Shown: positions 40,809-50,791 of the stretch, piece after piece
How the letters are laid out: every line of letters begins with the position of its first letter
Numbering within the stretch: the stretch's first letter is position 1
NCBI RefSeq assembly: GCF_020991455.1
Contig: NZ_JAJMOX010000002.1
Span: forward strand, 310,001 to 374,000
Direction of reading: 5' to 3'
Source: Flavobacterium sp. JAS
GTDB lineage: Bacteria > Bacteroidota > Bacteroidia > Flavobacteriales > Flavobacteriaceae
DNA: 64,000 nt
The notes under the pieces: generated by a model
Databases searched by the model: none
Seen by the model: only the letters and a program-made list of their open reading frames with translations
Told to the model about the DNA's origin: nothing
Program-made: the position numbers and the translations under genes

Positions 40809-41459
40809 TTACTCTTTTAAAGTTAAGATTCCGAAAGATGAAGCAATATGAAAATTTGGTGTTTCCGTATTAGGATTTACCCACGTTATCCAGACCGGTT
40901 CATAGCTGTCGTTTTTGTTAGGAGAATATTTTGCTCGAAAAATTCCTGTTTCTATTTTGTTGTTTTTGATTAATTTAAAATCTTTTAAGGATTGAATAGA
41001 AATTGAACCTTCGACGGTGAAAGAATCCTCATTTACAGAAGATTTAACCAGTATGTCACCTTTTGGCCAATTCCAGTTAAAATCGAAATTCTTGTTTGGA
41101 TAAGCAATAAAATCCATTATTCGGGCCTCCGAATCTATTTCCAGACAATAGTAGGGATTTAGGGTATTGTCAGGTCTAAAAAAAAGCTCGACTCTGTCTG
41201 AATTATTAATGCTCTCAAAGCTGTCATTCTGTTTTTCTATGTGAATTGATGTGTCAAAAACAGTAAAGGAAAAAAATAATTTTTCAGTATCCCAAAGCGC
41301 CTTGAATGTGATTTTTGATGATTTTTCACTATCCCATGGAGAAGAGAAATCAGTTAATGTTAGAGCCTTATTCCATAAATTATCATCTTCTTTTCCAGTG
41401 ATAATCAATTGATTTTTTTCGATTAAATTTACCGTGTATTCTTTTGTTTCAGGAATCAT
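40809..41459 (-). CDS. CBM9/DOMON-like carbohydrate-binding protein without signal peptide
   Basis: A 216-residue protein made of one beta-sandwich similar to the CBM9-like domains found in many Bacteroidota glycan proteins. Patterns include LWNKALTLTDFSSPWD, FKALWDTEKLFFSFTVFDTSI, SDRVELFFRPD, YYCLEIDSEARIMDF and EPVWITWVNP. Unusually it has no signal peptide and no enzyme attached: the ATG at 41459 starts directly with a soluble sequence, and the region upstream offers no hydrophobic extension in frame. It may be cytoplasmic or a displaced module of the PL8 85 bp upstream. The function is unproven. Confidence 0.75.
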   Translation of the reverse strand: MIPETKEYTVNLIEKNQLIITGKEDDNLWNKALTLTDFSSPWDSEKSSKITFKALWDTEKLFFSFTVFDTSIHIEKQNDSFESINNSDRVELFFRPDNTLNPYYCLEIDSEARIMDFIAYPNKNFDFNWNWPKGDILVKSSVNEDSFTVEGSISIQSLKDFKLIKNNKIETGIFRAKYSPNKNDSYEPVWITWVNPNTETPNFHIASSFGILTLKE

Positions 41460-41543
41460 TCTATCTTGTATTTATTATTCGTTTACTACTGGTTTACATT
41501 TTTTTACTTTGCGATTTTAAAACTTTTGTATTAAAAAAAGATC

Positions 41544-43583
41544 TTATTTTAAACCAGTGATTTTTTGGGTCACACTACTTCCTGTATTGACTCCGGTTGG
41601 CATTTGAAAAGTCATTTGAGATATTTTATGGTGTTTTGATACATTCACATTAATTTCTTTCGGATTCTCTGACTCGCAGTACGGATTGGCAACTGAAATT
41701 TCGTTTGTTTTTTCTTTCCAAATTAAAGCGCAAGGTTTATCTACAGTAATTGATTCTCCTTCTGAAATTTTAAGTGTTCCCGGTTGATAAAACATTATCT
41801 CAACAATATTCAGGTTTTGGTGTCTGATAGCCTGAATTTGTTCATTGTTTGATAGAACCGAAACAGGAATTTTTTTTGAATATTTCGCGGCCTCTTTAGA
41901 CGATTGAAGACTCGGTTTTACAAGGTAAGCGTAACTTTTATTCGCTGGATTAATCCCATGATTTATATTAGCGCTAAACAAATTCGAATCATTTGCCAAA
42001 ATATAATTTGAATTGGGTTCGAGATTAAAATACCCAATGTTTCCATTCAATATCCAATCCGGATCTATGATTGTTGTTGAAGTATTTAGATCTGCAATTT
42101 CTCCCTTTACAGAATATTGTGCTTTACCACTTGAATTGCATTGATTTAAAGTAGTATAAACGGGAGCTTTTCCATTAGTTTGATTAATTCCTGCACCCAG
42201 ACAAACGAACTCGTCATCGAAGTAAAACCATGATTTATGGGCCGTAATTCCGTGACGTTCCAGGATCATTCCACACGCTCCATAAGTATTGTCGCTTACT
42301 CCACCAGCATATGAATTTCCGTTTCCGGCATTTTCACCCCAATTCGGAATAGGCAAGGGAGCAATATCTTGTTCGGCAGTGATTCCGGGAAATTGTCTGT
42401 TGTTAAAAACTTTAAAGTATTGACCATTGTATTCTTTTCCTGTTACGAAAATATAATTTGTACCATTGCCAGAATAATAATTATACTCTCCATCACCGTT
42501 TCCTGCTTCGGCACCTACAGTTCGGGTAGAGGACATGCGGGTGCTGGACATGTAATTTTCGCGGCGATTTATCATGTAGTCAAAGCGCCAGAACATTCGG
42601 TTTCCGCTTAAACTGTTTTCGCCTTTTATTCTGTCGTAAACCTTTTTTATTTCGGCTTTTCGTGGCGTATTGAGATTTAAAAATCGTTTGGTCATACTTT
42701 CAAATTGAGCACAGTACTTGTCAGAACTATTGAATCTTCCAGCCTGATTTGGGTCGTAATTCTTGCTAAAAAAAATCCACTGTATTCCTTTAATATAAAA
42801 GTCCTCAAGCAACGAAATGCCTGGAGAATTGTATGCTGTATTATTGCAGAATTCAAGATAATAAAGTGCAGAATTTATATACTCTTTACCGTAATTGCCT
42901 AAATACAATTGTCTTCCATTTCCGGAATGCTGCCCATACATATAATCTGCCTCAATGCCCTCTTGTTTGTGCATAGAAAGTAGATTTGTCATTTTTGCTT
43001 TATAATCAAGCATTTGTTCCTTGTTTTCTGTCATTACTGAGGCTGCCATTGCGCCCATAATGATGTCACATCCGTTTGCTCCGGTCATCCTTTCGGCATT
43101 GGCATTTTCATAACTCCAGCGCAGGTATTTTATAGTATTGTCAAACAGGATTTTGTCTGCTTTTAGCTCATCACGCATTAGTATTACACTTTTAGTAACT
43201 TCTTTAGGATAAGCGATGTATCGAAACCACCAGTTACTTGGGCTTTGGTTTGTTTCTATCCAAAATTTTAGACCTAAAAGATATTTTGCTTTGACATCGG
43301 GGTTGCTAAAATACTTGTTTTGAGGATTTTTATAGGCTGCCGCCAAAGTTGCCAGCATGATTGGATGGCTTCTTGGAGAGTCATCTTTTGTTTTATAATC
43401 GATACCGTCGAAACTTCCATCCGAAGTCATTTTTTTTAATATTGTTTCGACAGAACTTGCACTGGGATTTGACAAATACTCGTTATACATTCGGTTGTAA
43501 ATTGTAATAAAATCGGATGTATTAGCGGCAACAGTATTTGTAAAAACGATAAAGAAAATGAGCCACAGTTTGATTTTTTTCAT
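41544..43583 (-). CDS. PL8 polysaccharide lyase (chondroitin AC/hyaluronate/xanthan lyase type)
   Basis: A 679-residue secreted lyase (signal 1-20). The N-terminal (alpha/alpha) toroid carries SNWWFRYIAYPKEV (aromatic patch, Asn117), TGANGCDII (Asn170, catalytic-Asn position) and YMYGQHSGNGRQLYLGNYG (His219, Tyr231). The RMFWRFDYMINRRENYMSS arginine block leads to the beta-sandwich domain. PL8 enzymes cleave 1,4-linked hexosaminide-uronate or related bonds by beta-elimination. The His-to-Tyr spacing is 12 residues, against 9 in the chondroitin AC lyases I recall, so specificity may differ. Products would be unsaturated oligosaccharides for GH88. It is 85 bp upstream of the CBM9-like gene. Confidence 0.9.
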   Translation of the reverse strand: MKKIKLWLIFFIVFTNTVAANTSDFITIYNRMYNEYLSNPSASSVETILKKMTSDGSFDGIDYKTKDDSPRSHPIMLATLAAAYKNPQNKYFSNPDVKAKYLLGLKFWIETNQSPSNWWFRYIAYPKEVTKSVILMRDELKADKILFDNTIKYLRWSYENANAERMTGANGCDIIMGAMAASVMTENKEQMLDYKAKMTNLLSMHKQEGIEADYMYGQHSGNGRQLYLGNYGKEYINSALYYLEFCNNTAYNSPGISLLEDFYIKGIQWIFFSKNYDPNQAGRFNSSDKYCAQFESMTKRFLNLNTPRKAEIKKVYDRIKGENSLSGNRMFWRFDYMINRRENYMSSTRMSSTRTVGAEAGNGDGEYNYYSGNGTNYIFVTGKEYNGQYFKVFNNRQFPGITAEQDIAPLPIPNWGENAGNGNSYAGGVSDNTYGACGMILERHGITAHKSWFYFDDEFVCLGAGINQTNGKAPVYTTLNQCNSSGKAQYSVKGEIADLNTSTTIIDPDWILNGNIGYFNLEPNSNYILANDSNLFSANINHGINPANKSYAYLVKPSLQSSKEAAKYSKKIPVSVLSNNEQIQAIRHQNLNIVEIMFYQPGTLKISEGESITVDKPCALIWKEKTNEISVANPYCESENPKEINVNVSKHHKISQMTFQMPTGVNTGSSVTQKITGLK

Positions 43584-43775
43584 AAAATTAGATGTGTATA
43601 TTTTAATTTATTCATTAGTAATATATTGTAAAAAAACGTTGAAAAGGATTTATAGTCTAAATTAACTTATAAAATGGTTTAAATTTTAGGTAAAATAGTT
43701 TAAGAATATCTGTTTTCAAAAATGATTTTTAAAACTTCACAATCGGATTGACGAAGAAAAGTTCCTTATTAATAG

Positions 43776-43814
43776 AGCAATGATTAAGTAAAATAGTTGT
43801 ACTTAACCATTGCT
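43776..43814 (-). terminator. Hairpin downstream of the giant PL8 gene
   Basis: AGCAATGATTAAGTA (43776-43790) pairs with TACTTAACCATTGCT (43800-43814), 15 bp with one G-T pair and a 9-nt loop. The T-run after it is weak on the minus strand. It lies 45 bp past the stop of the 1723-residue lyase. Confidence 0.55.
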
Positions 43815-43858
43815 TTAATTTATTTATAAAAATCAATTTTTCAATTGCAATTGTTACT

Positions 43859-46800
43859 TTATTTCTTGATGAATTTATAAGTTTTATTTACTCTGTTTAT
43901 CTGTAAAAGGTAGGTGCCAGTAGGTAAAGTACCCACATAAATTGTACTTGTTACATTCTTAAATTCCCGAACAATTTCTCCTGCTAAATTTAGGATAAGA
44001 ATGTTTAGTTTCTCATTTTGCTCGGGAGTTATAATATTCAAATAATCTGTTGCAGGATTTGGATACAAACGAATTTCTTCCGTATTAAATTCAGGTAAAT
44101 CATTTGTTTTTGTATTTAAAGTGCTTGCGTTATCATTAATAGTTGATTTTTGCTCATTCAGTCCAACAGCAGTAGTTGACCAGGTACCAATTTCTTGATA
44201 CGTTGCAGTAGTTGTACGTGCAACATTAGTTCCTGCATTACCTGCAGATGGATCAAGTAAAAAGCCACTACGGAGATTGAAAAAGCTTCCGGCAGGTCCT
44301 TCAGGTGTTGATTTGGACATTCTGCTAAAGCCTTTAGTGGTGCTATTCACTGAATCTGCATTATACCAGAACTTTACTCCAAAGTCACTACCACTTCCTG
44401 CACGACGAACAGAAATTTTTAATTGTAATAAATCATTTGGTGTATAAACAACATTGCTAACATTCAATGGTACAAGAAATTTTGTGCTATTGTTCATTGT
44501 GTTTCCTGAAACTTGTTGTGCTAATAATGTCCCGGATCCAATTAAAGAACCATTGAGATACAATTCTGCAAGCAGGTCAATTTTACGGCCATTATTGTCA
44601 CTATTGGTCACTCCTACAAAAAGGGTTATATCTCCAAATGAACTTGTACGATATTGTACTGTCATTGTTTGATCTACAGCTGAGGCAGCATCATAAATGT
44701 TGTTTCCTTCTTGTGCAGCTGTAATTGTGCTAGTACCTTTACCGACAATAGTTACTGTGCTGCCGCTAATTGTTGCCACGGCAGTATTAGAACTGGTATA
44801 AGTAATGGGTAAACCAGATGAAGCTGTAGCTGTTAAATCAAATGCAGAATCGCTGGCCGTTTTTGTTGGTATTGCATCAAAACTAATAGTTTGGGAGACA
44901 GGGTTTACGGTTAGTATTTGTTCGACGACTGGTGCAACGCCATAAATGTCATTACCCACTTGAGAAGCCTTTATAGTACTGGTGCCCTTACCAACAATAG
45001 TTACGGTATTACCACTTATTGTTGCCACGGCAGTATTAGAACTGGTATAACTAACCAATAAGCCAGATGAAGCGGCAGCTGTTAAATCAAATGCTGAATT
45101 ATTAGCTGTTTTTGTAGGGATTGCATCAAAACTAATGGTTTGTGGGGTAAGCTCCACGGTTAATGTTTGTTCTACCGTTGTCGCAGCGGCATAAGTATCA
45201 TCACCAACTTGAGAAGCTGCGATAATACTGGTTCCTTTACCAACAATAGTTACGGTATTACCACTTATTGTAGCCACGGAAGTATTAGAACTGACATAGC
45301 TCACTGGTAAACCTGATGAAGCTGCAGCAGTTAAATTAAATGCCGGATCAGAAGTTGTTTTTGTCGGTATTGTATCAAACGTAATGGTCTGTGGAGTGAG
45401 AACGCGTGATAACGAAATTTCTACCGGTAATCCATCTACAGTTGTAAAAGTAATTGTGGTTTGGCCGTTTGCTGTACCTGTAATACTTGCATTAGCATTA
45501 GGTTGTGAAATTTGCCAGTTTGTGCCTTTTATTGTAATATTTATTTGTTTGCTTACAGATGGAGTATATTCTCTATAAGCAAATCCCAAATTAGGATTGT
45601 TTACTGCTATTTTAAGGTTTTTTTGTGTCGAATCATATTGTGACATCACTAAACAAGGATAATCTGCACCTGTTAATTGACCCGAATTGTCAATTCCTGA
45701 AAGTGCTTCAAAGAAAGCATACCCAAAAATAGAATTCGAAGTTGGGGTTGGTTTGTATTCTACGATGTGAGCACTATTATCTTTGCGGTGTACCGTATAA
45801 GGTTTGTTACCAGCAGTTATCTGACTGTCTAAATTGGTCATGTCTGTGCTTGTGGCTTGAGGTATACAAACATATTCGTATCCTTTGTTTGAAGGAGCAG
45901 TTCCATGATCAATATATCCTATAGCATAGTTTCCTATTGGATTAGAAGAGATATTTTGTGAAGCGATTGGTATATTGTGTTGTGGAGTTTGTTGGTCTGC
46001 TCTTGTTAATTTAATAGTTCCGCTTCCTGCTAATACATAAAAACCGGTACTGAAGTTGTCCACAATCCAGTGGTTGTTAGTGTCTGCATAGGAATTGTCA
46101 TAGGAGCTTCCCTGCAATAAATTGCTATCTACGTTTACGTCTTCTTTTCCTGTTGTTGCCTTACGTTGATACAAGGTTGTCAATGTGTTATTTGTTGCAT
46201 CGTTATTACCGATATTAGAACCAAGACAAATCAACATGTTGTCAAATGTAAATACGGATTTTTTGAAAATAAAAGTTGGGTTATGGTTATCTACAGCTGA
46301 ATAGGTATTGGGACCCCACGCTCTACCTTGTGCCTCCTGAAAATCCATGGCAAACATTCCGTAAGTACCATGAATTGCTTTTAGATAGTTACTGTTTTTA
46401 TTTATAAAACTCAAAGAGCCCACAAATTTTTTCTGTTGTCTTTCGTCTATACTGGTTTTCTCGGCATGAAGTTTATCCCATGGAAGTCTGATAACCGTGG
46501 TACCAGGGGTATAATTCCAGTTCCAGGTAGTTACATCATATCCGTTTCCTGTGAGGGCATCCCCAGGATAAACAATATTAACGGCGCCGTAACTTTGATA
46601 ACGTCCAAAACGGTTTGCATCTGCATAAGTCTCTGTGCCAAACATATTGTCATTGAATCCCTTACATATTGCCAGCCATCCGTTTTTACGGTAAATGCCT
46701 GCCATACTATGATTGAACTGGAAATATCCTTCGTTGAATGGAGCTACAGTACTATTGTCAAATTGTGATGTATAGTTATTGGTTGGTCCCCATACGCGAT

Positions 46801-49030
46801 TATAAAAGGTAGCCATAACAGGATCTGATTTACCAGTTCCCAGAATACTTCCTCCCGCCACCGCCATATTACGGAAATCATATCTGCTAATGGTGGTAGC
46901 GACTTCTTCGGGTTTTCTTCCTGTCATAGTCAGGAATCGGGTAGTTGCATCATTGGTAAACATAAGTTGGGACATAAGTGCGTCTCTATAGCGTAGATAA
47001 CCTGCAGTACTTACTTCAAAGGAAGTTCCTTTCAAATCATATATTATATTTGCTGCATAGCTAAAATCATACGTATAGGATGGATAGGATGCCCAATGAT
47101 GAAATCCTGAACCGTCCGGTTTCATCCCATCATAAGTTCCTGGGGTATAGGTAGTAAAATTATCCATCATACGTTTAAATGCCGTCATGTAACGGAAACG
47201 CTCATCGGCAGAGTCTATCCATTTTACATAGGCCATAGTAACAACTCCAGAGTTTCCTACGTGATCTATATTAATGCCTCCCACATAGTTTGATTCCCAA
47301 ATGTGGTCAAAATCATTTTGTTGATACAGTACGTTTTCGAACAAGCTTTTTACGTATGAGTTGTCTTTGATACTAGGTATAAGTATGGCAGGTTGTGCAA
47401 AATTTCTATAGGAATATTGGTTAAGGTCTATAGGTAATGTTCCTTTACATACACGGTCTGATACCAGCCACACCGTGTTAAGGGCTTTGGTGTATATATT
47501 GTTTGTGTCTTCTGGATGGAACTTAAGATATTGAGCAAAGGTTTTTAAAAATGACACCTGATCATAGCTAGTAACATTTACCGTCGAAGTGATGTTATAT
47601 CCGTTTACTGTGATACCAAGTGCATTATAACTTGCGATGGCGCTGTTAAGTGCAGTAGTTGTTGGTTCTGTAGTACCCAGATAAGAATCGGAATAACGTT
47701 GGTATATGGTTTCTATTTCTGTTTCTACCGTTTCGTTAGAGGGAACCAGTGGCAGGTCAGGAGTTAGGTTAAGAGAGCATTGAGGTGTTGGTGGCGGTGA
47801 TGTTAATACCTGATATTGTACTTTCCCGGTAGGATAGCTCACAGCAGCGGTATAGCCATTTGGAGTTTGAATTGTAGAAAAGCTTCCAGTAAAGCTTCCG
47901 GTATATGTTTCAAAATAAAATGAATCATTAGCAGAAGGACCATACGAGTTTGTGAGATCAACTTTTAGTGTTGTTGAGGTTCCTATATTAGTGTTTCCAG
48001 TTACGCTTAATTGATCATAATCGGTACCGGGAGTTGTTGCTCCTTTAGTTTGTACACGCATAGTTCCATTGTCATTCAATGTAAAATTAGCGCTTATCGA
48101 TAGGATTCTCGTGGTTTTATCACCGGTGTTAGTGCCAAATTGCAATGAATTTACTGTAAGATTTCCGTTTACATATACGTTTCCTGCCGCTGTTGCTAAG
48201 AAAGCGTTATCAATATTAAGTTGATTAAGTACCGCCGCGGAAGGGTCAAAATTAATTACAGTTGTATTGTTTGCATCGCTAGAAAGTAATCCTGTAGTTC
48301 CCGATATAGTAAGAGTAGAGGAGGTAGCACCTTTTAGTAAATTGTATAGATTTACTCCTCCTTGCTTGATGGAAGATACCTGAAGGTTAAAACCGGCAAG
48401 ATCAAGGATAACAGGATTGGCTTGTGTGGCATTTACGAATAAAACAGGACTGTAGAACTTGCAGTTTCCTGACAATGCACGACTTTTCGAAAGTACGAGA
48501 CCAATACTTTGACTGGCTTTATTGATGACACCTGTATTGAGTTGGGTTAGATTGATGGTTTTTCCAATGCCTCCCAAATATACGCCTCTAGTACTGGCAT
48601 TATCATGAATTGCTGTTGTTCCAACGACATCTCCGTTTGCGTTGAAAAAATTACTTCCAGATGTTGGTTGTAATGTTTTTATCGTTCCGTTCCAGGTAAG
48701 GAGGCCGTTAATATTGATCGTACTAGCCGTCGCATTATTGTTATGGATGATTTTTCCTCCTGTATTAATGGTTAAAGCAGTAATGTTTATACTAGCAGTA
48801 ATGGTGGCTGTACCGCCATTTAAAACAATGAGGTTGTCTGTTGCGGCAATGGTTACTGTTGTTAATCCGGTAATTCCGTCCGGATTGGTAGTCCAGTTGG
48901 CATTAACCGCTCCAGTATTTCCTGCCAGTGTTGCGGCTGCCGATGCGGTGTAATAATCCGTAGCAAAGGCTCTTGGAATGAAGCTGCAGAAAAGCAGCAA
49001 CATACAAAAGAGATGTAGTTTTGTTTTCAT
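43859..49030 (-). CDS. Giant modular PL8 chondroitinase-ABC-like lyase with Ig-like repeats and T9SS tail
   Basis: A 1723-residue surface enzyme. Modules are: signal peptide (1-24); a beta-strand-repeat region (about 25-410) ending in a Pro-rich SPPPTPQ linker; a PL8 catalytic toroid and beta domains (about 430-1200); three tandem 83-residue Ig-like (Big_2-type) repeats (1211-1459); a beta-sandwich of unknown type (about 1460-1640); and a type A T9SS domain (about 1652-1723; LYPNPATDYLN). The motif PDGSGFHHWASYPSYTYDF has the His-x6-Tyr spacing of His501/Tyr508 in Proteus chondroitinase ABC, and TMTGRKPEE lies where its Arg560 segment is. It is thus a likely endo/exo-lyase for chondroitin, dermatan or hyaluronan. 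A CAAAGCTA box (49066-49073) may be its -7 element. Confidence 0.88.
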   Translation of the reverse strand: MKTKLHLFCMLLLFCSFIPRAFATDYYTASAAATLAGNTGAVNANWTTNPDGITGLTTVTIAATDNLIVLNGGTATITASINITALTINTGGKIIHNNNATASTININGLLTWNGTIKTLQPTSGSNFFNANGDVVGTTAIHDNASTRGVYLGGIGKTINLTQLNTGVINKASQSIGLVLSKSRALSGNCKFYSPVLFVNATQANPVILDLAGFNLQVSSIKQGGVNLYNLLKGATSSTLTISGTTGLLSSDANNTTVINFDPSAAVLNQLNIDNAFLATAAGNVYVNGNLTVNSLQFGTNTGDKTTRILSISANFTLNDNGTMRVQTKGATTPGTDYDQLSVTGNTNIGTSTTLKVDLTNSYGPSANDSFYFETYTGSFTGSFSTIQTPNGYTAAVSYPTGKVQYQVLTSPPPTPQCSLNLTPDLPLVPSNETVETEIETIYQRYSDSYLGTTEPTTTALNSAIASYNALGITVNGYNITSTVNVTSYDQVSFLKTFAQYLKFHPEDTNNIYTKALNTVWLVSDRVCKGTLPIDLNQYSYRNFAQPAILIPSIKDNSYVKSLFENVLYQQNDFDHIWESNYVGGINIDHVGNSGVVTMAYVKWIDSADERFRYMTAFKRMMDNFTTYTPGTYDGMKPDGSGFHHWASYPSYTYDFSYAANIIYDLKGTSFEVSTAGYLRYRDALMSQLMFTNDATTRFLTMTGRKPEEVATTISRYDFRNMAVAGGSILGTGKSDPVMATFYNRVWGPTNNYTSQFDNSTVAPFNEGYFQFNHSMAGIYRKNGWLAICKGFNDNMFGTETYADANRFGRYQSYGAVNIVYPGDALTGNGYDVTTWNWNYTPGTTVIRLPWDKLHAEKTSIDERQQKKFVGSLSFINKNSNYLKAIHGTYGMFAMDFQEAQGRAWGPNTYSAVDNHNPTFIFKKSVFTFDNMLICLGSNIGNNDATNNTLTTLYQRKATTGKEDVNVDSNLLQGSSYDNSYADTNNHWIVDNFSTGFYVLAGSGTIKLTRADQQTPQHNIPIASQNISSNPIGNYAIGYIDHGTAPSNKGYEYVCIPQATSTDMTNLDSQITAGNKPYTVHRKDNSAHIVEYKPTPTSNSIFGYAFFEALSGIDNSGQLTGADYPCLVMSQYDSTQKNLKIAVNNPNLGFAYREYTPSVSKQINITIKGTNWQISQPNANASITGTANGQTTITFTTVDGLPVEISLSRVLTPQTITFDTIPTKTTSDPAFNLTAAASSGLPVSYVSSNTSVATISGNTVTIVGKGTSIIAASQVGDDTYAAATTVEQTLTVELTPQTISFDAIPTKTANNSAFDLTAAASSGLLVSYTSSNTAVATISGNTVTIVGKGTSTIKASQVGNDIYGVAPVVEQILTVNPVSQTISFDAIPTKTASDSAFDLTATASSGLPITYTSSNTAVATISGSTVTIVGKGTSTITAAQEGNNIYDAASAVDQTMTVQYRTSSFGDITLFVGVTNSDNNGRKIDLLAELYLNGSLIGSGTLLAQQVSGNTMNNSTKFLVPLNVSNVVYTPNDLLQLKISVRRAGSGSDFGVKFWYNADSVNSTTKGFSRMSKSTPEGPAGSFFNLRSGFLLDPSAGNAGTNVARTTTATYQEIGTWSTTAVGLNEQKSTINDNASTLNTKTNDLPEFNTEEIRLYPNPATDYLNIITPEQNEKLNILILNLAGEIVREFKNVTSTIYVGTLPTGTYLLQINRVNKTYKFIKK
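44654..45400 (-). repeat. Three tandem 249-bp repeats coding Ig-like domains
   Basis: Exact period of 249 bp (83 codons): units at 45152-45400, 44903-45151 and 44654-44902. Each reads QTI(T/S)FD(T/A)IPTKT ... SNT(S/A)VATISG(N/S)TVTIVGKGTS ... LTV. The high nucleotide identity suggests recent duplication and a site for copy-number change. Confidence 0.9.
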
Positions 49031-49396
49031 AATTATTTTGTTAGATAGTTAATTGTGGTTTTATACAAAGCTATTTTTATATAGATTCTTATAGGGGAAT
49101 AATATTCCTTTTTTAGGTTAAAAACTTCCTTATTTAGCTGGTTTATAGCTGGTTTTTCTGTTTTATTTATTTTTGTGAGGTTCGCTTCTCATCAAAAAAC
49201 GGAGATTAATTTTTAATCTTATTATAATTTCAAGTAGAGGAATTATAAATGACAGAAAAACAAAAAAACCGTCTCAGTTTGAAACGGTTTTTTTGGGTAT
49301 CAGGGAATTGCTTTAGGAGATAACTTAAAAATGAAAGTTGTTTTAAAGCAAATACTCTAATAAAATCAATGTCTTCCTAAAAAGATAATATTTAAA
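49031..49396. other. Intergenic region between MFS transporter and giant PL8
   Basis: Contains a strong hairpin (49262-49294) and, near the PL8 start, a possible -7 box TAGCTTTG on the minus strand (plus coordinates 49066-49073) without a clear -33. No gene is seen. Confidence 0.55.
49262..49294 (-). terminator. Terminator after the uronate operon
   Basis: A7-CCGT pairs with ACGG-T7 around a CTCAGTTTGAA loop that can pair further (TC/GA). T-runs occur on both strands. It lies about 100 bp past the MFS transporter stop and closes the SusC-to-transporter operon. Confidence 0.85.
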
Positions 49397-50734
49397 TTAC
49401 AATTCTATTTTCTTAAACGTAGGAACTAAAAAGTGCATAATACTCCATCCTAATAAGTATGCAGCGCCACAAATAATAAACATGATAAAATAACCTGTTC
49501 CTATTTGACCGATACTTTCATAATATACAAATAGTTTTTTCTGAACCAATGCCGATAATAAGATACCGCCCAAACCTCCAAACATTCCTCCAATTCCTGT
49601 TACTGAGCCAATAGCTCTATTAGGAAACATATCAGATACAGTGGTAAAAATATTAGCACTCCATGCCTGATGTGCAGCAGCAGCTATTCCGATAACAATT
49701 ATGGCATACCACATATTGATGTTGCCTAAATACTGTGAAAAAATCACAGGAGTTACACAAAAAGCGTAGATTAACATACTGGTTTTTCGTGCTTTAAATA
49801 CTGGCATTCCTTTGTTTATTAAATTCATAGGTAACCATCCTCCACAAATACTGCCAAAACTCGCAATTGCATATACCAGGGCAACCGGTAAAGCAACCTG
49901 AGTACCTTTTAAACCGTATTGTTTATCAAGGAAATCAGGCAGCCAAAATAAGTAAAACCACCAAATAGGGTCGGTTAATAGTTTTCCTATTGCAAACGCC
50001 CAAGTTTGTTTGTATTGGATTAAAACTTTCCAGGAGATTGGTTCTAATACTTCTTTTTCTGCAGAATCTACTTCTTTTGTTGTACCGGATTCTCCTGTTT
50101 CAGGTTGTGTTATATAATTGTATTCTGCCTGAGCAAGTCTTTTTTGTTTTGAGGGAATTTCATAATAAATAAACCATAGGACCAGCCACACAAAACCGAT
50201 GGCTCCAGTGATGACAAAAGCCCATTGCCAACCCCAGTTTTCAGCAATAAAAGGTACCGAAATAGGCGCAACAATTGCTCCAATATTACTGCCAGAGTTA
50301 AAAATTCCAGTAGCAAGAGCACGTTCTTTTTTAGGAAACCACTCTGCCACAGTTTTAATCGCTGCCGGGAAGTTACCTGCTTCAGTTACCCCAAGAAAGA
50401 TTCGGGCAACGCTGAAACCCATTGTGCCTGTTGCCAAAGCGTGTGCAATTGCCGAGATACTCCATAAGCATGTTGATAATGCGTAACCAATTTTTGTCCC
50501 TAATTTATCAATAACTTTTCCGGCGAAAAGCATACCAAAGGCGTACGAAAATTTAAAGGCAATTTCAATATTGGTATAATTTATTACAGCGTCTTCATCA
50601 CTCCATTGAAATGCAGCCGTGAGATACGGTTTAAGTAAGCTAATAACTGCTCTGTCTAAATAATTTACAGTAGTTGCAAAAAAGATTAAGGCACAAATAG
50701 TCCATCTGTATTTGCCTATGTTTTGATTAGTCAT
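49397..50734 (-). CDS. exuT: MFS hexuronate transporter (ExuT-like)
   Basis: A 445-residue 12-helix major-facilitator protein. The ExuT/anion:cation-symporter features are clear: KYRWTICALIFFATTVNYLDR at the N-terminus (first helix, split here), FLGVTEAGNFPAAIKTVAEWFPKKERALATGIFNSGSNIGA around helix 4-5 (two overlapping pieces), and a central loop of about 40 residues with many acidic residues. Family members import galacturonate, glucuronate or related acids. In this operon it most likely carries unsaturated glucuronate or disaccharides released by PL8/GH88 into the cytoplasm for KduI. It is 57 bp after eda. Confidence 0.88.
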   Translation of the reverse strand: MTNQNIGKYRWTICALIFFATTVNYLDRAVISLLKPYLTAAFQWSDEDAVINYTNIEIAFKFSYAFGMLFAGKVIDKLGTKIGYALSTCLWSISAIAHALATGTMGFSVARIFLGVTEAGNFPAAIKTVAEWFPKKERALATGIFNSGSNIGAIVAPISVPFIAENWGWQWAFVITGAIGFVWLVLWFIYYEIPSKQKRLAQAEYNYITQPETGESGTTKEVDSAEKEVLEPISWKVLIQYKQTWAFAIGKLLTDPIWWFYLFWLPDFLDKQYGLKGTQVALPVALVYAIASFGSICGGWLPMNLINKGMPVFKARKTSMLIYAFCVTPVIFSQYLGNINMWYAIIVIGIAAAAHQAWSANIFTTVSDMFPNRAIGSVTGIGGMFGGLGGILLSALVQKKLFVYYESIGQIGTGYFIMFIICGAAYLLGWSIMHFLVPTFKKIEL

Positions 50735-50791
50735 TATTTTTTTATTTAATTTATTCTTAGCTGTTTTGGAATAAAGAAATTGCTGTTTAAT

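Noticed and set aside
43776..43814. Possible transposon terminal repeat pair
   Set aside because: The arms are only 9 nt apart and follow a gene stop, so an mRNA 3' hairpin is the simpler reading.
44654..45400. Possible CRISPR or non-coding tandem array
   Set aside because: The 249-bp period is exactly 83 codons, in frame within the lyase, and codes for Ig-like domains.
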